NCBI GenBank assembly: GCA_964030785.1
Contig: OZ034975.1
Location: 21,507,142 to 21,571,141, forward strand
Length of the DNA: 64,000 nt
Direction: 5' to 3'
Source of the DNA: Siderastrea siderea
Lineage: Eukaryota > Cnidaria > Anthozoa > Scleractinia > Rhizangiidae
The translations under genes and the position numbers were made by a program. Of the stretch, positions 10,828 through 23,661 are shown in pieces (the first letter of the stretch is position 1; each line of letters opens with the position of its first letter). The notes beneath the pieces are model-generated. The model made no database searches. It was not told the DNA's origin and saw nothing but the letters and a program-made list of their open reading frames with translations.

Positions 10828-11261
10828 GGGTCCTTGGTCTGCGAATGTGGTCCTTGGTCCATGAATCATGCAAACAGCATGAAAAGTACCTGTGAATCCC
10901 AATAATTTCCGTAGGAGAATGAAAATTTTAACAATATTTTATTTATTCTTCCTTATCCTTGATATATCTAAGCTGCAGTCTTGTTGGAAAGTCATTGTGA
11001 GTATAAAATAATAATTATGTTTTACTTTTCAGACAACAGTCTCCCACACAAGCCCCAGCGCAGTCGAAAATAATTACAAGACTACAAGTTTATATGTATT
11101 CTAGGTATACAAGAGAAGTTAACCCTGTTCATAAACATGTATACAGAAGATTTTGTAAATATTCAGCAAAAACAAAGGCCATTTCCATTTATCTAAGGTT
11201 TTCTTTATCGGCTTTGTGATGTGTAAGTTCTCCAGGGTCATAGGTCGCAGACCAAGGACCC
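10828..11261. repeat. 434-bp segment bounded by a perfect 17-bp inverted repeat
   Basis: GGGTCCTTGGTCTGCGA at 10828 is exactly complemented at 11245-11261. Two more copies of GTGGTCCTTGGTC lie at about 10640 and 10848. No target duplication was found at these ends, so this may be a MITE with mis-set edges or an internal part of one. Confidence 0.5.
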
Positions 11262-11441
11262 ATATGTGAAATTTGTTGATGTCTTTCAAGAGTCGTTCAA
11301 GCAAAGTTTTAACATCATTCGCTCATCGTTGACATTTAGCCTCCTACATAAACCGAGTGAACGTGACGTCACCGGTTAAAAACTTAACTGGAACATTGAG
11401 TGCATGTATGTGTGTGAGGACCTGTGCTGTGAGCTGCTCTA

Positions 11442-11725
11442 GGGCCATTCCATTTTATATCCACACCCCCCCCCCCCTATGGAAGAGGTCAGTCAAAATT
11501 TACCCCTAAGAAATCAAAGATCAAAAGTGCCGACACATGCACCCCTTCAGAAATTACCTAAATTCTCTTTTCCCCTCAGAAAAAAAGCCAATTTTTTTCC
11601 AAACCCCCTCGGAAATATTTAAAAGATCAAAGGCGCCGACACAGCGACCCCCTCAGAAATGATGATCACGGGCCCCTCAGAAAATCTCTTCCATCGGGGG
11701 GGTGTGGATATTAAACGGAATGGCC
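11442..11725. mobile_element. MITE with GGCCATTCC termini
   Basis: The termini GGCCATTCCATTTTATATCC (left) and GGCCATTCCGTTTAATATCC (right, complement) continue into C- or G-runs and GATGGAAGAG. The interior holds two or three copies of a CAAAAGTGCCGACACA-like unit beside CCCCTCAGAAAT. It is 284 bp and has no coding capacity. No clear target duplication. Confidence 0.75.
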
Positions 11726-12159
11726 TTCACCCGCAAAAAGTGCGAGACCATTGCAAGAAAAGGAGTTGCAACGGTTCCGAAAACCCATAGTTTCATTCTG
11801 TTTTTTTCCATTGTTTGGTTGTTAAAAAAGCCTCGGTGTTTCCATGTAGTTGTTTCGGTCAGGTTTCCCCAGCTTCGTAAGCTACTGAAGACAAGCTTTT
11901 GACAAAGCTTCTATAAATTAAGCTTACAGTACATGTACATGTAACCTTAAGCTTATTGTGTTGTCGTACTCAGCTCTTACCTTGGCTAGAATCTCCTGAC
12001 CAGCTCATTTCACTAGTCACTATCACATTGTTGCGAATCGAACACGATCATCAGTCAGCGGTAATATGAATCAAGAGGAAATAAACTTGGCGCTTCATAG
12101 CAACAACTAAATCTTCATAATCGCCATCATGCATTGTCAAAACAAATTCTCGTATCCTG

Positions 12160-12212
12160 GACGAAGAGGTCTGAAACTAGTTGGTGACGTCACGGGATAA
12201 GTCATAACAAAG
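12160..12212 (+). promoter_or_regulatory. RUBCN proximal promoter and 5' UTR
   Basis: A full CRE palindrome, TGACGTCA, lies at 12185-12192, 20 bases upstream of the start codon. The start context AAAGATGGCGG is a good translation start and also matches a YY1-type AAGATGGC element common in TATA-less animal promoters. No TATA box is seen. Regulation by CREB/ATF factors is inferred. Confidence 0.5.
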
Positions 12213-12401
12213 ATGGCGGACGAAGAGGCGGGAGGGCTGGAACACGCGAAGGAAAGATGTTCTTTGCTGAGATCGCTCAAATATACGACAGAAAGTCTCT
12301 TACTGTCGGACACAGAAAATTATTGGGATACTTTTGATGGTCTGAAAAAATTGATTAGCGATTTGGAGCTTATCCTTAAGCACGGGCAACGCGAACAACA
12401 G
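12213..12401 (+). CDS. RUBCN: Rubicon exon 1, start of RUN domain
   Basis: It encodes 63 residues from MADEEAGGLEHAKERCSLLR to GQREQQ, ending at CAG|GTACGC in phase 0. The pattern LLRSLKYTTESLLLSD, then YWDTFDGLKKLISDLELILK and HG, follows the start of the Rubicon RUN domain, where human Rubicon has LLGNLKTTVEGLV and GGLERLCRDMQSILYHG (recalled from memory). The start is the first ATG after the promoter signals, in good context. Confidence 0.88.
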
Positions 12402-12573
12402 GTACGCTTAACCTAACATAAACGTATTTATACAGTCAAGGTTCGTTTCATTTATTGTGCTACATAAATCAAAATGATATCCACTGCGCATTGCAGTTTA
12501 CAAGTACTGTGTGGACTTAACTGAACACCTAAATGACGTAAATAAATAATCGTCATTGACGTGATTGTATATG

Positions 12574-13396
12574 CAAGGCGTAACATGTCGATTAAAATCG
12601 ATCATCGGAAACGTAGTCGATAAATCGAAAGTACTCGATATTTGTTGATAATTATCAACCGACAAGTTTAATTTGTCGATAAAAGTCGATAATCACAAGA
12701 GTTTTAGCTGATTATCGATTTTTATCGACAAATATGGAGACCAATTTTCACTCGATCAGCTTCAAAATTAACTAAAACAATATTAAACAGCTCGAACGAC
12801 TTTTTACAGAAGTTAGCTCTGAAGTAAATCTGTATGGCAAATAAAGTTAAACAAAAAACTGAGCAACCAAGTAGTCTTTTATTCAATGTGGAATCGAATG
12901 TTCACCATGAAAGACGGTTAATGGTGCCCTGTGACATAACCCGAACTGACATTCCCTACCTGCGTTTCTTTTGGTCAGCGCCGACAGGAGGTGTTTTTCC
13001 TGCAAGGGGACGGGGGATGGAATGGGCCAAAGATTAGACCAGCAGCAGAAAAAGTGTGGACACATGAAAAGAGTGGCCAGCAGACAAAGTAATTGACAGT
13101 TTATTTTCATCAGTGTTTTAATCAGTTTAAATCAGTTCAACAGTTAAAAGATACACACGGCCAATCCTGCTTCATTTATCTGCATCAAAAATCCCACTAT
13201 GCATCATTTTTTTATTTCAATACTTATCGATTGAAATCGATCAAAATCGAAATGTAACATTGAAAATCGATGATCACAAGAAACCGGATGATCGACTTTT
13301 ATCGATTTCCAATATTTGTCGATTGATTGCTATCGACAACGATCGACAGCGACCGACTTTTATCGGCTATCGAAATTATTGACATGTTACGCCCTG
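12574..13396. mobile_element. TCGAT-rich MITE in RUBCN intron 1
   Basis: The termini CAAGGCGTAACATGTC and CAGGGCGTAACATGTC (complement) form inverted repeats, and TATATG at 12568-12573 and 13397-13402 is a 6-bp target duplication. Both subterminal zones are packed with TCGATT/AATCGA and TTATCGA motifs in both orientations. It is 823 bp with no transposase. Confidence 0.8.
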
Positions 13397-13647
13397 TATA
13401 TGGTATATTATATTTTAGAATATAGCTGCTGCATTGGGTTTTTTGGTTTTAGTCTTGCCTTGCCTTTTAGTCTAGCCTTGCCTCCTATGGAAGAAATTTA
13501 CCTTCGATTTCTTGAACCCGTTCAAATTTAGTAGATGTACAGGCTGACATTATAGTCCAATGTGACAATAACGCTGCTACATTAGATGCTGCGCCTCAGA
13601 CTGATGAAGACGTACCAGTGGGGCTCAGACAGTCTACCTTAACAGGT

Positions 13648-14123
13648 ACTATTGATCCCAGACATCCTTTCAAATGGCTTGAATTTTGTGTCGCTTCACG
13701 GACCGTTGATTTCACACTGCGGTTGTAAAAATAGTAATCCCGTGACCACAAGTTTGTTGACCACAAGCTGACCACAAAATCTGTAACGTTGAACATGGGA
13801 CAAATGAGTTTCAACCCGCAATCATCACATATCCTAAAATAAAGCTGTCTCCTGAATTAAAATATTGTCTTATACTGGTTATAAACATTATTTTAAGGAA
13901 AAATTTGGGAAAAGTGTTATCTGAGGACAAGAAATGTGACGGCTAGTAAAAATTCATTCAGCTAAAGTTGAGCGTTGTCGAGCTTGAGTCAACAAATTAA
14001 GTTCTTGCGGTGAACAAACTTGTGATCACGCGGTCATTTTTTTCAAACCGCGGAGTGAAACCAACGGTCCGTGAAATGACACAAAATTCAAGCCATTTGA
14101 AAGGACGTCTGGGATCAATAGTA
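13648..14123. repeat. Inverted repeat with about 115-bp arms
   Basis: The left arm (13648 to about 13762) and the right arm (about 14008-14123) are complementary over their length at roughly 85-90%, including TACTATTGATCCCAGAC, CTTTCAAATGGCTTGAATT and CACGGACCGTTG. The loop is about 245 bp. There are no terminal features that let me call the element type. Confidence 0.65.
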
Positions 14124-14149
14124 TTTGAGAAGAAGAAAGAGAAATGGAC

Positions 14150-14511
14150 AAGGAAAGTATCGAAATGGCATAGAGGAGCCTCTGATGCCATTAGAATGTG
14201 AACTCCGTCACATTTTCACAGATGACAGTCACAAAACATTGCCACTTTTTAAAGGCAAACTCAAAGGATTTGCAAGATAATCTAATTTCCATTATTATTA
14301 TGTACATAATTTATGTATTTTAATCTTGTTTTCTAGTTTTTTTAAATTTCTTAGATTTTAGGTAAGTGATTAGTGTTTAGTATACTTATTTCTTTATTTA
14401 TTTTGTAATTTATTATCTGCAGGGCCCTGCTGAAAACCGCATAGGCGAGTGGGCTCCCTGGATAAACATTATTATTATTATTATTACTATTATTATTATT
14501 ATTATTATTAC
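14150..14511 (+). mobile_element. Possible LINE 3' end with (ATT)n tail
   Basis: A short frame ends ...TLPLFKGKLKGFAR then stop at about 14280. It is followed by an AT-rich segment, GGGCCCTGCTGAAAACCGC, and a tail of about 14 ATT units ending near 14511. A C-terminal FK.KLK motif plus a simple-repeat tail is a common LINE 3' layout, but the fragment is short and the call is weak. Confidence 0.35.
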
Positions 14512-14967
14512 ATCCGTTTCTGTGACCTTTGCTGAAGCACCAGTTGAGAATTATTTGTGACATTGTAGAGAAGAGTTTTCAGGTTAAAAAATGAAGTCTA
14601 GAGCTTACCGGTATTCCCTGTTATCTTTCTTGAATGAACTCAATGTTTTTTCTTGTTGTAAATAAATTGAAACAAAGTAAAGATTCTGCACAGAATTACC
14701 ACTGACATGTTTTTTCAATGTTTGTTTTGTTCTTCAGAACTCAATTAACTAGGAGAGCTTTATGTTAACGCTTTGTTGGTAAACTATACATGTCAAGAGT
14801 ACCTTAGTGTTTCTGTCTGCTTTCCTGGTTGTTAGAAAGCAATACCTCAGAAATTTTAGTGTGATTTCTTGCCACCTTTCATTTGTCTAACTAATTTCGG
14901 TTTCCCTAGGACTCGGTTCCAAAAATTGGGATTCCACTGCAAGTCTTGCATTTCATTTTCCCTTCAG

Positions 14968-15157
14968 ATAACACCTAATGAAATGGACAGTAAAAACATG
15001 ACATCAGGGCCTTCATTTCAAGACACTGTTCACGAGAATAACACCTTCATCAGAGAAGCTGAAAGAGGGCTTCAAAAGGCATTGTTAGAGCAATGTTTGT
15101 TGACATATTTACTGGACTTGGTGAATAACAGAAAACAGATAATATATGGGTACCGAG
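14968..15157 (+). CDS. RUBCN: Rubicon exon 2, middle of RUN domain
   Basis: The acceptor is CCCTTCAG|ATA and the donor GAG|GTAAGG (phase 0 in, phase 1 out). It encodes a polar linker (NEMDSKNMTSGPSFQDTV) and then REAERGLQKALLEQCLLTYL and NNRKQIIYGYR, matching the Rubicon RUN segment with WLQHSLQYHCLSAQL and DRQYIRKFY. The stretch expected between exons 1 and 2 (about 30 residues with a conserved Trp-Gln-Phe in human) was not found in intron 1, so an exon may be missed, lost or very divergent. Confidence 0.85.
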
Positions 15158-16064
15158 GTAAGGACCACTGTAGTCAGGGAAAAATAACTGACAAATGTTG
15201 ATTTGTTACAATGCTTAGCCAATCATCATTCAGTGTACGGTACTAGTAGTTGCTACTTTGTGAATGTGCCTACAATGTATATCAAAATACTGGACATGTG
15301 CCATTCAGTGCATCCTATTTACATTCCAACTGCAATTCTGTTTACTTTACGTAATTTTAAGATTATTATTATTGCCGACGTCTCACTGAAGTGATGCTTG
15401 TGCAAATTAGATGCTGTTGACTGATGACTGTGCTTTGACCTTCTGTTACGAATGAACAAACACAAAATAATGGACAGAGAAATAATTTTTGAAAAAGTTT
15501 ATTTGAAAACCCATAAGTTTATACTTAGGGAGCAGTCATTACTTAGAGGAGGGAGGGATGATTTTTAACCCAAACACAGAGATAAGTGAAAATGCTCGTT
15601 AATTAATATTTCTTTTGAACGGACAAGTGGTAATTAACTTTTCAACCTTCACACAAATGGCCTTTAGTTAGATCTGTCTCTTTAATGATTTGCAGTCTAG
15701 CTTCTCTAGCCACTTCTATCTCTTTTAATCATTTATATTTTAAACAGGGATTTCTTAATACGGATTTTTGATTTTTTAAAAAACTGATGAACTCAGTGAA
15801 ACTTTTACACAAATGGCAGTAGAAATGGATATCTGCATCTTGGTGCGGAGTAGATTACTTTACTCAGACAAATTATAATTTCAATTCACGCATTTGAAAA
15901 ATAGCTCATATAAAAAGGGAACAAAAACGCTAAAATCTACACTGGGTTACTTTTGTTGAATCCAAACATTTAGTGGTAAAAACAGGCTTTATAATAAGTG
16001 AATAATATAAACTTTAAAACCTCTGGGGATCGCCTTTCGACAAGTAGTCAATATGCAAAATGAT
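15158..16064 (+). other. RUBCN intron 2, left part
   Basis: AT-rich DNA with no gene or clear repeat seen by eye. It leads directly into the first foldback element. Confidence 0.4.
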
Positions 16065-18153
16065 ACAGAACAGGGGTTTATCTAGTTTTGCAGTGTTTTT
16101 TAATTTTTGCAGTACGATTTTTCACGATTATTTATCAGCAAATGCGTACTTTGTCCCTAATAATCGTGAAAAGCAGTACTTTGTAGTTATTAATCGCGAA
16201 ACACGTCAATTGCGATTAATAATCGTGCATGTTACAGTTAATAATCGTAAAATCCACGATTATTAACTACGTCTGACAGATTCTACAGTTAATAATCGTG
16301 CATTGCGCGATTATTACATGTAATTGTAAGTGACGGTCGATGTAGTTATTAATCGCAAGTTGCTGACCTTGGGCGAAAAGACAATTGCAAAACAAAGTTG
16401 ACTTGATCGGCCGCCATTGCAAAATAAAATTCAAACCCAAGCAGAACTCTTCATGGGGCTTGGTGTAGAAAAAAAACAACGAAAGTTAATTCTTGAAGTG
16501 ACAATTATTAGTCTCCTTAAAAATTTAGTTTTACTTCGGTAAGTCGTTTAAGAATGAGAGGGTTGTCCAATACTCCGACAAATTTATGCATTTCTTTGTA
16601 TTGTATTCACTTCACAGAACAATACTGTACAAAAGCATAACAATAAAGAATGAAGCAAAACAATAAGAAATTTAACAATGCTATGCATAAATTTGTCGGA
16701 GTATTGGACAAGTATGAAGAATGATATTTTCCTTTTCTTTCTGCCTTCGACGAAGCACGACGCGAGCAAGATTGAAAAAGTCATGAACAAGAACACCACG
16801 ATAGATGCGAAGCAAGCGATTAAATTCATTTGACAACTTTCAAACGAAACGGAGCTCTTCAAGTCCTCCGATACAGGAAGGGAAATAACTAAACCGTGAT
16901 CCGAAAGTTAAATTCATCTCACTTGAAAATTTCTTCGATATGACGTTTTTTCTGTGCGAACAATCAACCATTTCAAACACGAACAAAAACAGCACGATGT
17001 GATGCAAAGTGAGCGATACAATGAAAAGTGACAACTCTCAAACGAAACGGCACTCTTCAAGCACTTTGCACATAAGAGGAAATGAGATTACCATCATCTG
17101 AAAGTTAAATTCATTTTGCTCGGACATTTCAACGATTTGACTTTGTTTTTTTAATGCGAACAATCATGCAACCATTTCAAACACGCTGTGAAACTTGTCA
17201 GTGGAGCCGTTCCTGAAATTCAGAAATTGATCACAACGTAAACAAACCATTGCATAAGAAAATGCGCTGGAAATTTTGCAGTAGAAAGAAGATTAATTTA
17301 ATTCGTTTTGAATCCTTTAATGTTCTGATTGATAATAAAATGATTTTCATGGATTCATTTCCATTTTACGAATGGAAGACCCAAAGCCACAAAAAAGTCT
17401 GAGGCGCATGTAATTTTTAAGCACACTAATGTGCTTGTAGCTGGTCGCATTTTCACGGGTTATGAAAAGGAATTTTCAGATTAACATCGGCAGTAGTTAT
17501 ATCTAGTGGCGTTCTTCTTCTTCTTGACTAAAAACACGGGGGGAAAGAACTCTTTTAGCTCTTCGGTATTCTTTTCGCTGCAAGTTGAAAATGAAATCTG
17601 AGAACATGCCGTCTAATGCGATATGCAAATATATTTCAGTCAGAATACTCGCTACTTTTTGCATTGTATTTGGAAAAAAAGTTGATTTTGAAGGAAAGGC
17701 AGCACACTGTCTGCAAAGGATATTTCTTCAACAACATTAGAAATGTTTTGCATGAACTTCGATCCAAATGTAGTCGTCGTGAATTCTGAAATCTCAAGCC
17801 AAGTCACGCAACACGCGGGATCTCATCTCGGCCGCTACGGATCTGGTGAAGTTCTGGAAAAAAGGAAGCTTAGGTGTTGAAATTTTTCTTCGCAAATATT
17901 CCACCTAGCGAAACTGTTTCATGGATTTTCCTTTACAACACGCACAATTTTTAACTTTTTTCATCTGACTTGTCGAAGCAAATGAACTGTACAGTGCAGG
18001 GAACGAGTCAGATTTAAGTCTTAACGTAATTTGATCTATGAATAGCGAAAGTTTCGTATGTTTAATGAAGACCGTTCAGTGGACTATAAAAACTGACAAA
18101 ACTATCTGTTTTAAGCGGCTGAGAATGCGAGACTTCAACATGTATAAGCTTAA

Positions 18154-18799
18154 GGTGATTCCATCGAAACAAGTTGTAATGAGAATTTGTTGAAACTTTG
18201 CACAGTTAATAATTACACCTAGTACATCGAAAAAATAAAATAAAAAGAGGGGGTCACCGTGTCTGATTTCACGCTACAGGGCTGTAGTATACAGGTACCT
18301 TGCCAGCTATCGACAGCAATATTAAAAAGCCTTTCCTTGTACCAGAGACACTCACTACTTTAAGAAAGTTATCACTAGCAATAAAATATAAGCATTATTC
18401 TTGTGATAGCAAAACAATGTTACAGCAAAAGGCCTTAAAGTTACCTTAAAAATGAAAGTAATGAAATAATAAGCAAATCGAGCACATGCACGCTTCCAGT
18501 GAAATGCCTAAAATCAGATTGTAATAGTGAATTAATCAGAATGTTTGAAAATTGAATAATGAAAAATTCTTAAAATTTCGATATATCATGCAGAGTCGTG
18601 TTTTCTTCAAATAAATGGAATAAAAAAGATCGAGGGGTCACCGAGTTCATTTTGGAGAAAATGACAATTCGTTTCTCTCAAATGCTCAGTTTTCATAGAA
18701 AACCTACCAAGTTTCGAACGCGCCCGTGCTCATGCGTGCGCTAATCACGCAAAAATTGATGCGCAGAAAGGATGCGCAATGCAACTGAATGGAATCACC
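18154..18799. mobile_element. TTAA-flanked MITE in the loop of foldback 1
   Basis: TTAA at 18150-18153 and 18800-18803 encloses inverted ends GGTGATTCCAT and ATGGAATCACC. Inside, two copies of GGGGTCACCG sit at about 18250 and 18635. It is 646 bp, with no coding capacity. Confidence 0.75.
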
Positions 18800-20098
18800 T
18801 TAAAGGCTCTTTTTTGAACTCTGATTCTCCAAAGTTCAATGCTTCCAACGCCCAGTCGCCCACATTGGCAGATCAAGGCAGAGCTAGCGTGCGTCTATAG
18901 TGACCAATTACAGAGTTAGCTGTCAAAATGTGCCCAATCACAGAGCTAGCCCCAGCCAAAAAGAATCCATTGAAGTGCTGTGCTACAAACGAAAAGAAGT
19001 TTGAAAAGGATGTGTTTTCCAGTCACTGTGTTGACTAGAAAACACACACGCGGAATTTGTGTGTGATTCGCGCGATGTGATGCAAATTTCTTTCGAAACG
19101 AGTGACTTTACTTGCAGGAAATTGATTCTGGCTGAGAGGTTTTTTCTCGACAAGAATTTCCACTGGATTGCAGTAATTTTATGATCCATCAGATGGCAGA
19201 TGGCAACTGAAACCATGTGGTTTGCGGAACCGAGTCTCTGCATCTCTGTACAAATTCGAATACCCTATCTCAGAGGTCAGTCTTTTCAAAACTACTCAGG
19301 CACAAAACGTTCAAATGATGTACCCCCATGGTTAATCTGTGACTTAATTTGAGAGGGGAAATTGTTCTGAGCAGCACAAAGAGGAGTAAACTCTTCGGTA
19401 GTTAATTGTTATCTGTCATCTGATGGGTCAGAAAATTACCCCAATCCAATGAAAATTTTCACCACAAAAAAAAAACCAAACAAACAAAACAAAACAAAAA
19501 ACGTCAGCCAGAAAGTTCATGGATCGAAGTTCATGCAAAACGTTTCTAATGTCGTTGAAGAAATATCTTTTGCAGACAGGGTGATGCCTTTCCTTCAAAA
19601 CCAACTTTTTTTCCAAATACAATGCGAAAAGTAGCGAATATTCTGACTGAAGTATATTTGCATATTGCATTAGACGGCATGTTCTCAGATTTCATTTTCA
19701 ACTTGCAGCGAAAAGAATACCGAAGAGCGAAGAGAATTCTTTTCCCCCGTGTTTTTAGTCGATGACAGTCGTGGAATTTGGTTAAGTGAACGGTCATTAA
19801 CGTAGAAGAACGCAGCTAGATACAACTACTGCCGATGTTAATCTGAAAATTCCTTTTCATAACCCGTGAGAATGCGACCAGCTACAAGCACATTAACGTG
19901 GTTAAAAATTACATGCGCCTCAGACTTTTTTGTGGCTTTGGGTCTTCCGTTCGTAAATGGAAATGAATCCATGAAAATCATTATATTATCAATCAGAACA
20001 TTAAAGGATTCAAAACGAATTAAATTAAACTTCTTTCTATATTTGCGAAATTTCCAGCGCGTTTTCTTATGCAATGGTTTGTTTACGTTGTGATCAAT

Positions 20099-20777
20099 CA
20101 CAGGCGTCCCAAACTCACAATCGAATAAAATGATTTATGTAAGCGTCCGGTCAGTCGCAGTTGTCACGCTGGAGCGGTTGCAAAGTTTGATTTCCAACTG
20201 TGCTGTAGTCGAAAAGACGGGAAGAAGGTGCTCAGGAAAGCTGAAAGCTCCAGTAGGGATGCATAAATAGTTCGAATTGGAGCGGAAAGGATGAAGTTTT
20301 TTCCAAGCTGACCAGACGAGGAGAAAAATGAACTTTCCTTCTTTACGTCGGAAGGGAAAATCAAGCCGCGGATTCGAATTTTGGCGAGAATACGGCCTTG
20401 CGGCACAGCTCATTCGAAATGCCTCTGTCCAGCCTTGACTTCGTCTTATGAAGGCTATGACAAAAACCTCAAAACCCCCCAAAAACGATGAAATAGCCCA
20501 AAAGGACAACAGAAATCAGGAAAGGTGAGTACATTTTCTTTAATTTATTGAAAAGAAGGTAAAATTTTATTTCGTCGAGCGCTTTTATTCCACATTATTT
20601 TAAACTCCATACAAAGTCTTATGGAGTGCTCAAATTTCCAACGGCCTAAATTGTAACACAACACCGCGCACTTTAAGTAGTCACGTCCCACGCGATACGC
20701 TTACATAAATCACTCACACGCTTACATAAATCATTTATTTGATCGATTTCTCGAATCGTGAGTTTGGGACGCCTGTG
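20099..20777. mobile_element. TIR element in the right arm of foldback 1
   Basis: The ends CACAGGCGTCCCAAACTCAC and their complement at the right, flanked by GATCAAT at 20092-20098 and 20778-20784, show a 7-bp duplication. The left arm of the foldback preserves the empty site, which confirms the insertion. The interior (about 20150-20530) looks like degraded coding or captured host sequence ending at a possible donor, AAAG|GTGAGT (20525). A related copy is at 60430-60860. No transposase is seen. Confidence 0.82.
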
Positions 20778-21388
20778 GATCAATTTCTGAATTTCAGGAA
20801 CGGCTCCCCTGACAAGTTTTACGGCGTGTTTGAAATGGTTGCATGATTGTTTGCATTAAAAAAACAACGTCAAATCGTTGAAATGTCCGAGCAAAATGAA
20901 TTTTAATTAACTTTCGGATGATGGTAATCTCATTTCCTTTTATGTGTAAAGTGCTTGAAGAGTGCCGTTTCGTTTGAGAGTTGTCACTTTTCATTGTATC
21001 GCTCACTTTAAATTGCATCGCATCGCGCTGTTTTTGTTCATGTCTGAAATGGTTGATTGTTTGCACGGAAAAAGCGTCATATCGAAGAAATTTTCGAGTG
21101 AGATGAATTTTACTTTCGGATCACGGTTTAGTTATTTCCCTTCTCGTATCGGAGGACTTGAAGAGCTCCATTTCGTTTGAAAGTTGTCAATTTAATCGCT
21201 CGCTTCGCATCTATCGCGGTGTTCTTGTTCATGACTTTTTCGATCTCGCTCGCGTCGTGCTTCGTCGAAGGCAGAAAGAAAAGGAAAACAGACCTGCCAA
21301 CTCTGAAACCGTGAGACTCACGATTTGGGGTATCAACTCACGGTCTCACGATTTGGCCTCCAAATCTCACGGTGTATCAGAAAATCTT

Positions 21389-21863
21389 ATACCTGCCAAC
21401 TTTTTGTGATTCATAGGTGTGACATTTTTATCCTGAGAGTGTCGAGCTTTTTCGATGGGACCGATAATATCCGAAGATGTCCGATGGTTTCCGAAGATGT
21501 CCGACGGTTTCCGAAGATGTCCGACAGTTTCCGAAGATGTCCGACGATTTCCGAAGACGTTCTGAAGACTTTCCGATTTATGGCCAGTAAATCGATGCTT
21601 TGATCTGCATTTAAGGTTATACGGAGCTCGTCTCAACGAGTATGACCATGTCTCCAGTGACTTTCCTTTCTCTTTCCATTGGTTCGAGTTTATTTAAATA
21701 CTTAAAATTTTTTTCAAAGTGAGTCGGTTAAGGCTGTCAGTAATAGCTCACACTTTTCCACCAGGTGTGAGAAATGGGAACGCAGGCGTGAGTAGGCGTG
21801 AGATAGCAGTTTTCGATCTGCAGGCGTGACAATCACGCCTTAGGCGTGACACTTGGCAGGTAT
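21389..21863. mobile_element. hAT-like MITE with 8-bp target duplication
   Basis: The ends are ATACCTGCCAA and its complement, flanked by perfect AAAATCTT copies at 21381-21388 and 21864-21871. An 8-bp duplication fits hAT. Its ends share TACCTGCCAA with the host element (GACCTGCCAA). It contains AGGCGTGA repeats near the right end and a minisatellite. Confidence 0.8.
21470..21560. repeat. 20-bp minisatellite, about 4.5 units
   Basis: Tandem copies of TCCGAAGATGTCCGACGGTT with one or two changes each. The open + strand frame across it is an artefact of the repeat. Confidence 0.85.
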
Positions 21864-21965
21864 AAAATCTTGAAATTGCCAAAAAATTCAGATAGTATGA
21901 AGCAATATTGAAAATGTCCATGTTGAAAATGGCCAAATTTGTCAATATTGTTCGAGGGAAACCTA

Positions 21966-22143
21966 CACTACCAGACAAAAATAGTTGGGACACTTCAACT
22001 AAATGCAATTTTTTCCTTTTCATGCTCCCCTTCTCCCTCTCAATGTTGTTAACTGCAGTTTAGTCACCACATCTTGTACGCCAACATTGAGGGGACAAAT
22101 GCAAGCAGACAGGAAAGTGTCCCAACAGTTCTGACTGGTAGTG
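21966..22143. mobile_element. Tc1/mariner-like MITE, copy 1
   Basis: The ends are CACTACCAG and CTGGTAGTG with further inverted pairing (GTTGGGACACTT inside the left end, AGTGTCCCAAC at the right). CACTACCRG starts are common among Tc1/mariner elements. It is 178 bp; a second copy 1.5 kb away is nearly identical. Confidence 0.75.
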
Positions 22144-23661
22144 TGTTTTAAAGGAATTTATGGTATATGCTCCATGTAAGCCTGTATTGGCGGGAAGATT
22201 TCTGCAAACTGTGACAATGTTTCCGTTTTGGTTTTTGCTCTCCAACATGGGACATTATCATAACAACAAAAACCACTAGATAGAGTAAAGGTAGCTTCCT
22301 TGAATTAGGTACATTACGAGGTTTTCTGCGGATATTTCCTGCGATGGACATTCACTTCGAGTGTGTTTCATTACTGTACATTTTGGTGACACAATTCAAC
22401 GGGTCACCACAACGGGTCACCATGTTTCCAACAGCTATTGTGTTGAATCTTTAGGTAGCTGTAATAAGAGAAGAGAAAAAAACGAAAGAAAAATTACTTA
22501 GTTATGTAACGCGCAGTTTGAAGGCTTTTTAACTCTGTGCGATTTTCTTATTAGCGTTTTGAGCATGGTGACACTGCTACTCGCGAAAAAAGAAATCATC
22601 CATTCCTTATTTAATTAACTAAGGGTGACCCGTGTACACGCGAACCACAACGTCCCCTTTCAACGGTTAAAGCCAAATCTTTCTCAAATTATAGAGGAGT
22701 GAGAGTTCAATGCTTTTATCCCCATCATTTTAGCGAACTGCTTTGTTTGCAGGTGATGTTTAAAGGTTTATACGTCGTCAAAAGATTGACAATCGATGTC
22801 ACCATTTCGAGTTAACTTGATTAAGAGGGAATGTAAACACAGCGCTTAAAGTTTATATGTTGTCAATTTCACATCTGTTTGCTGAGACGTACTGTAAGTC
22901 AAGAATTTACATTGTGAGAAATAATTGGCCTCAATACTCAGTGCTAACAAAGAGGGGTCGTTATATTTGGGGACATGACAACAATTGTTAGTGCAGTGGA
23001 TAAATCCGTGCACGTTTTTTAGGCTAGAAGACTCCTTGAACTTGATTGTAGATAATATTTCACTTCCGATTGCAACTGAACCGTCACTGTTTTTACAAAT
23101 TCTTCAATTAGAGAAAATCCTTCTTCTAGCATAGCTCTTTTACGAGGACATGTCCCCTCCCTTTACCGAACTCACTTTATCGCCCTCATAATTTGTCCTC
23201 TCTGCCTTGCACCTAAGGTCAATGAAGGTCCCGTTTTCCCATGTTCCTGAGACTCCTTGTTTCCAGGGAGGACTTCCGTCGTCAGCCACTACACGCTTCC
23301 CCTAGAAACACGGCACATTTGTACTTTTCTCTGTATTAGCAAACCATGAATTTGACAAAGTAAACATGTGCTGGGGTCACGCTATCAACCCAGATTTTAA
23401 ACCCAGCCTTTACACTTTGCTCTTTTTTCCCTTCCTTTTGTGATATAATTATTTTTAGAAAACACGACCATCGCAACGTACAGGTCCCCTTATATTCAAT
23501 GCCAAAGAAACAAAAAACTATCCTTTAATTGCATTCAATCAATGGCGATAGAAATATTGCCGAATCGCTGAGTACGTCACAACCTTCGCGCCATTTGTGA
23601 CCGGACTGCAAATTAACGACGCTTATCTGTCAACACCTCTTCAAATTCCTGCTCCTTGAGA

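Larger units (their letters stand above)
9826..11441. other. Spacer between the two divergent genes
   Basis: Apart from the tRNA-like repeat and the 17-bp inverted repeat listed separately, this stretch is AT-rich DNA without coding signal. A cAMP-response-element palindrome, TGACGTCA, stands at 11365-11372. Confidence 0.4.
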
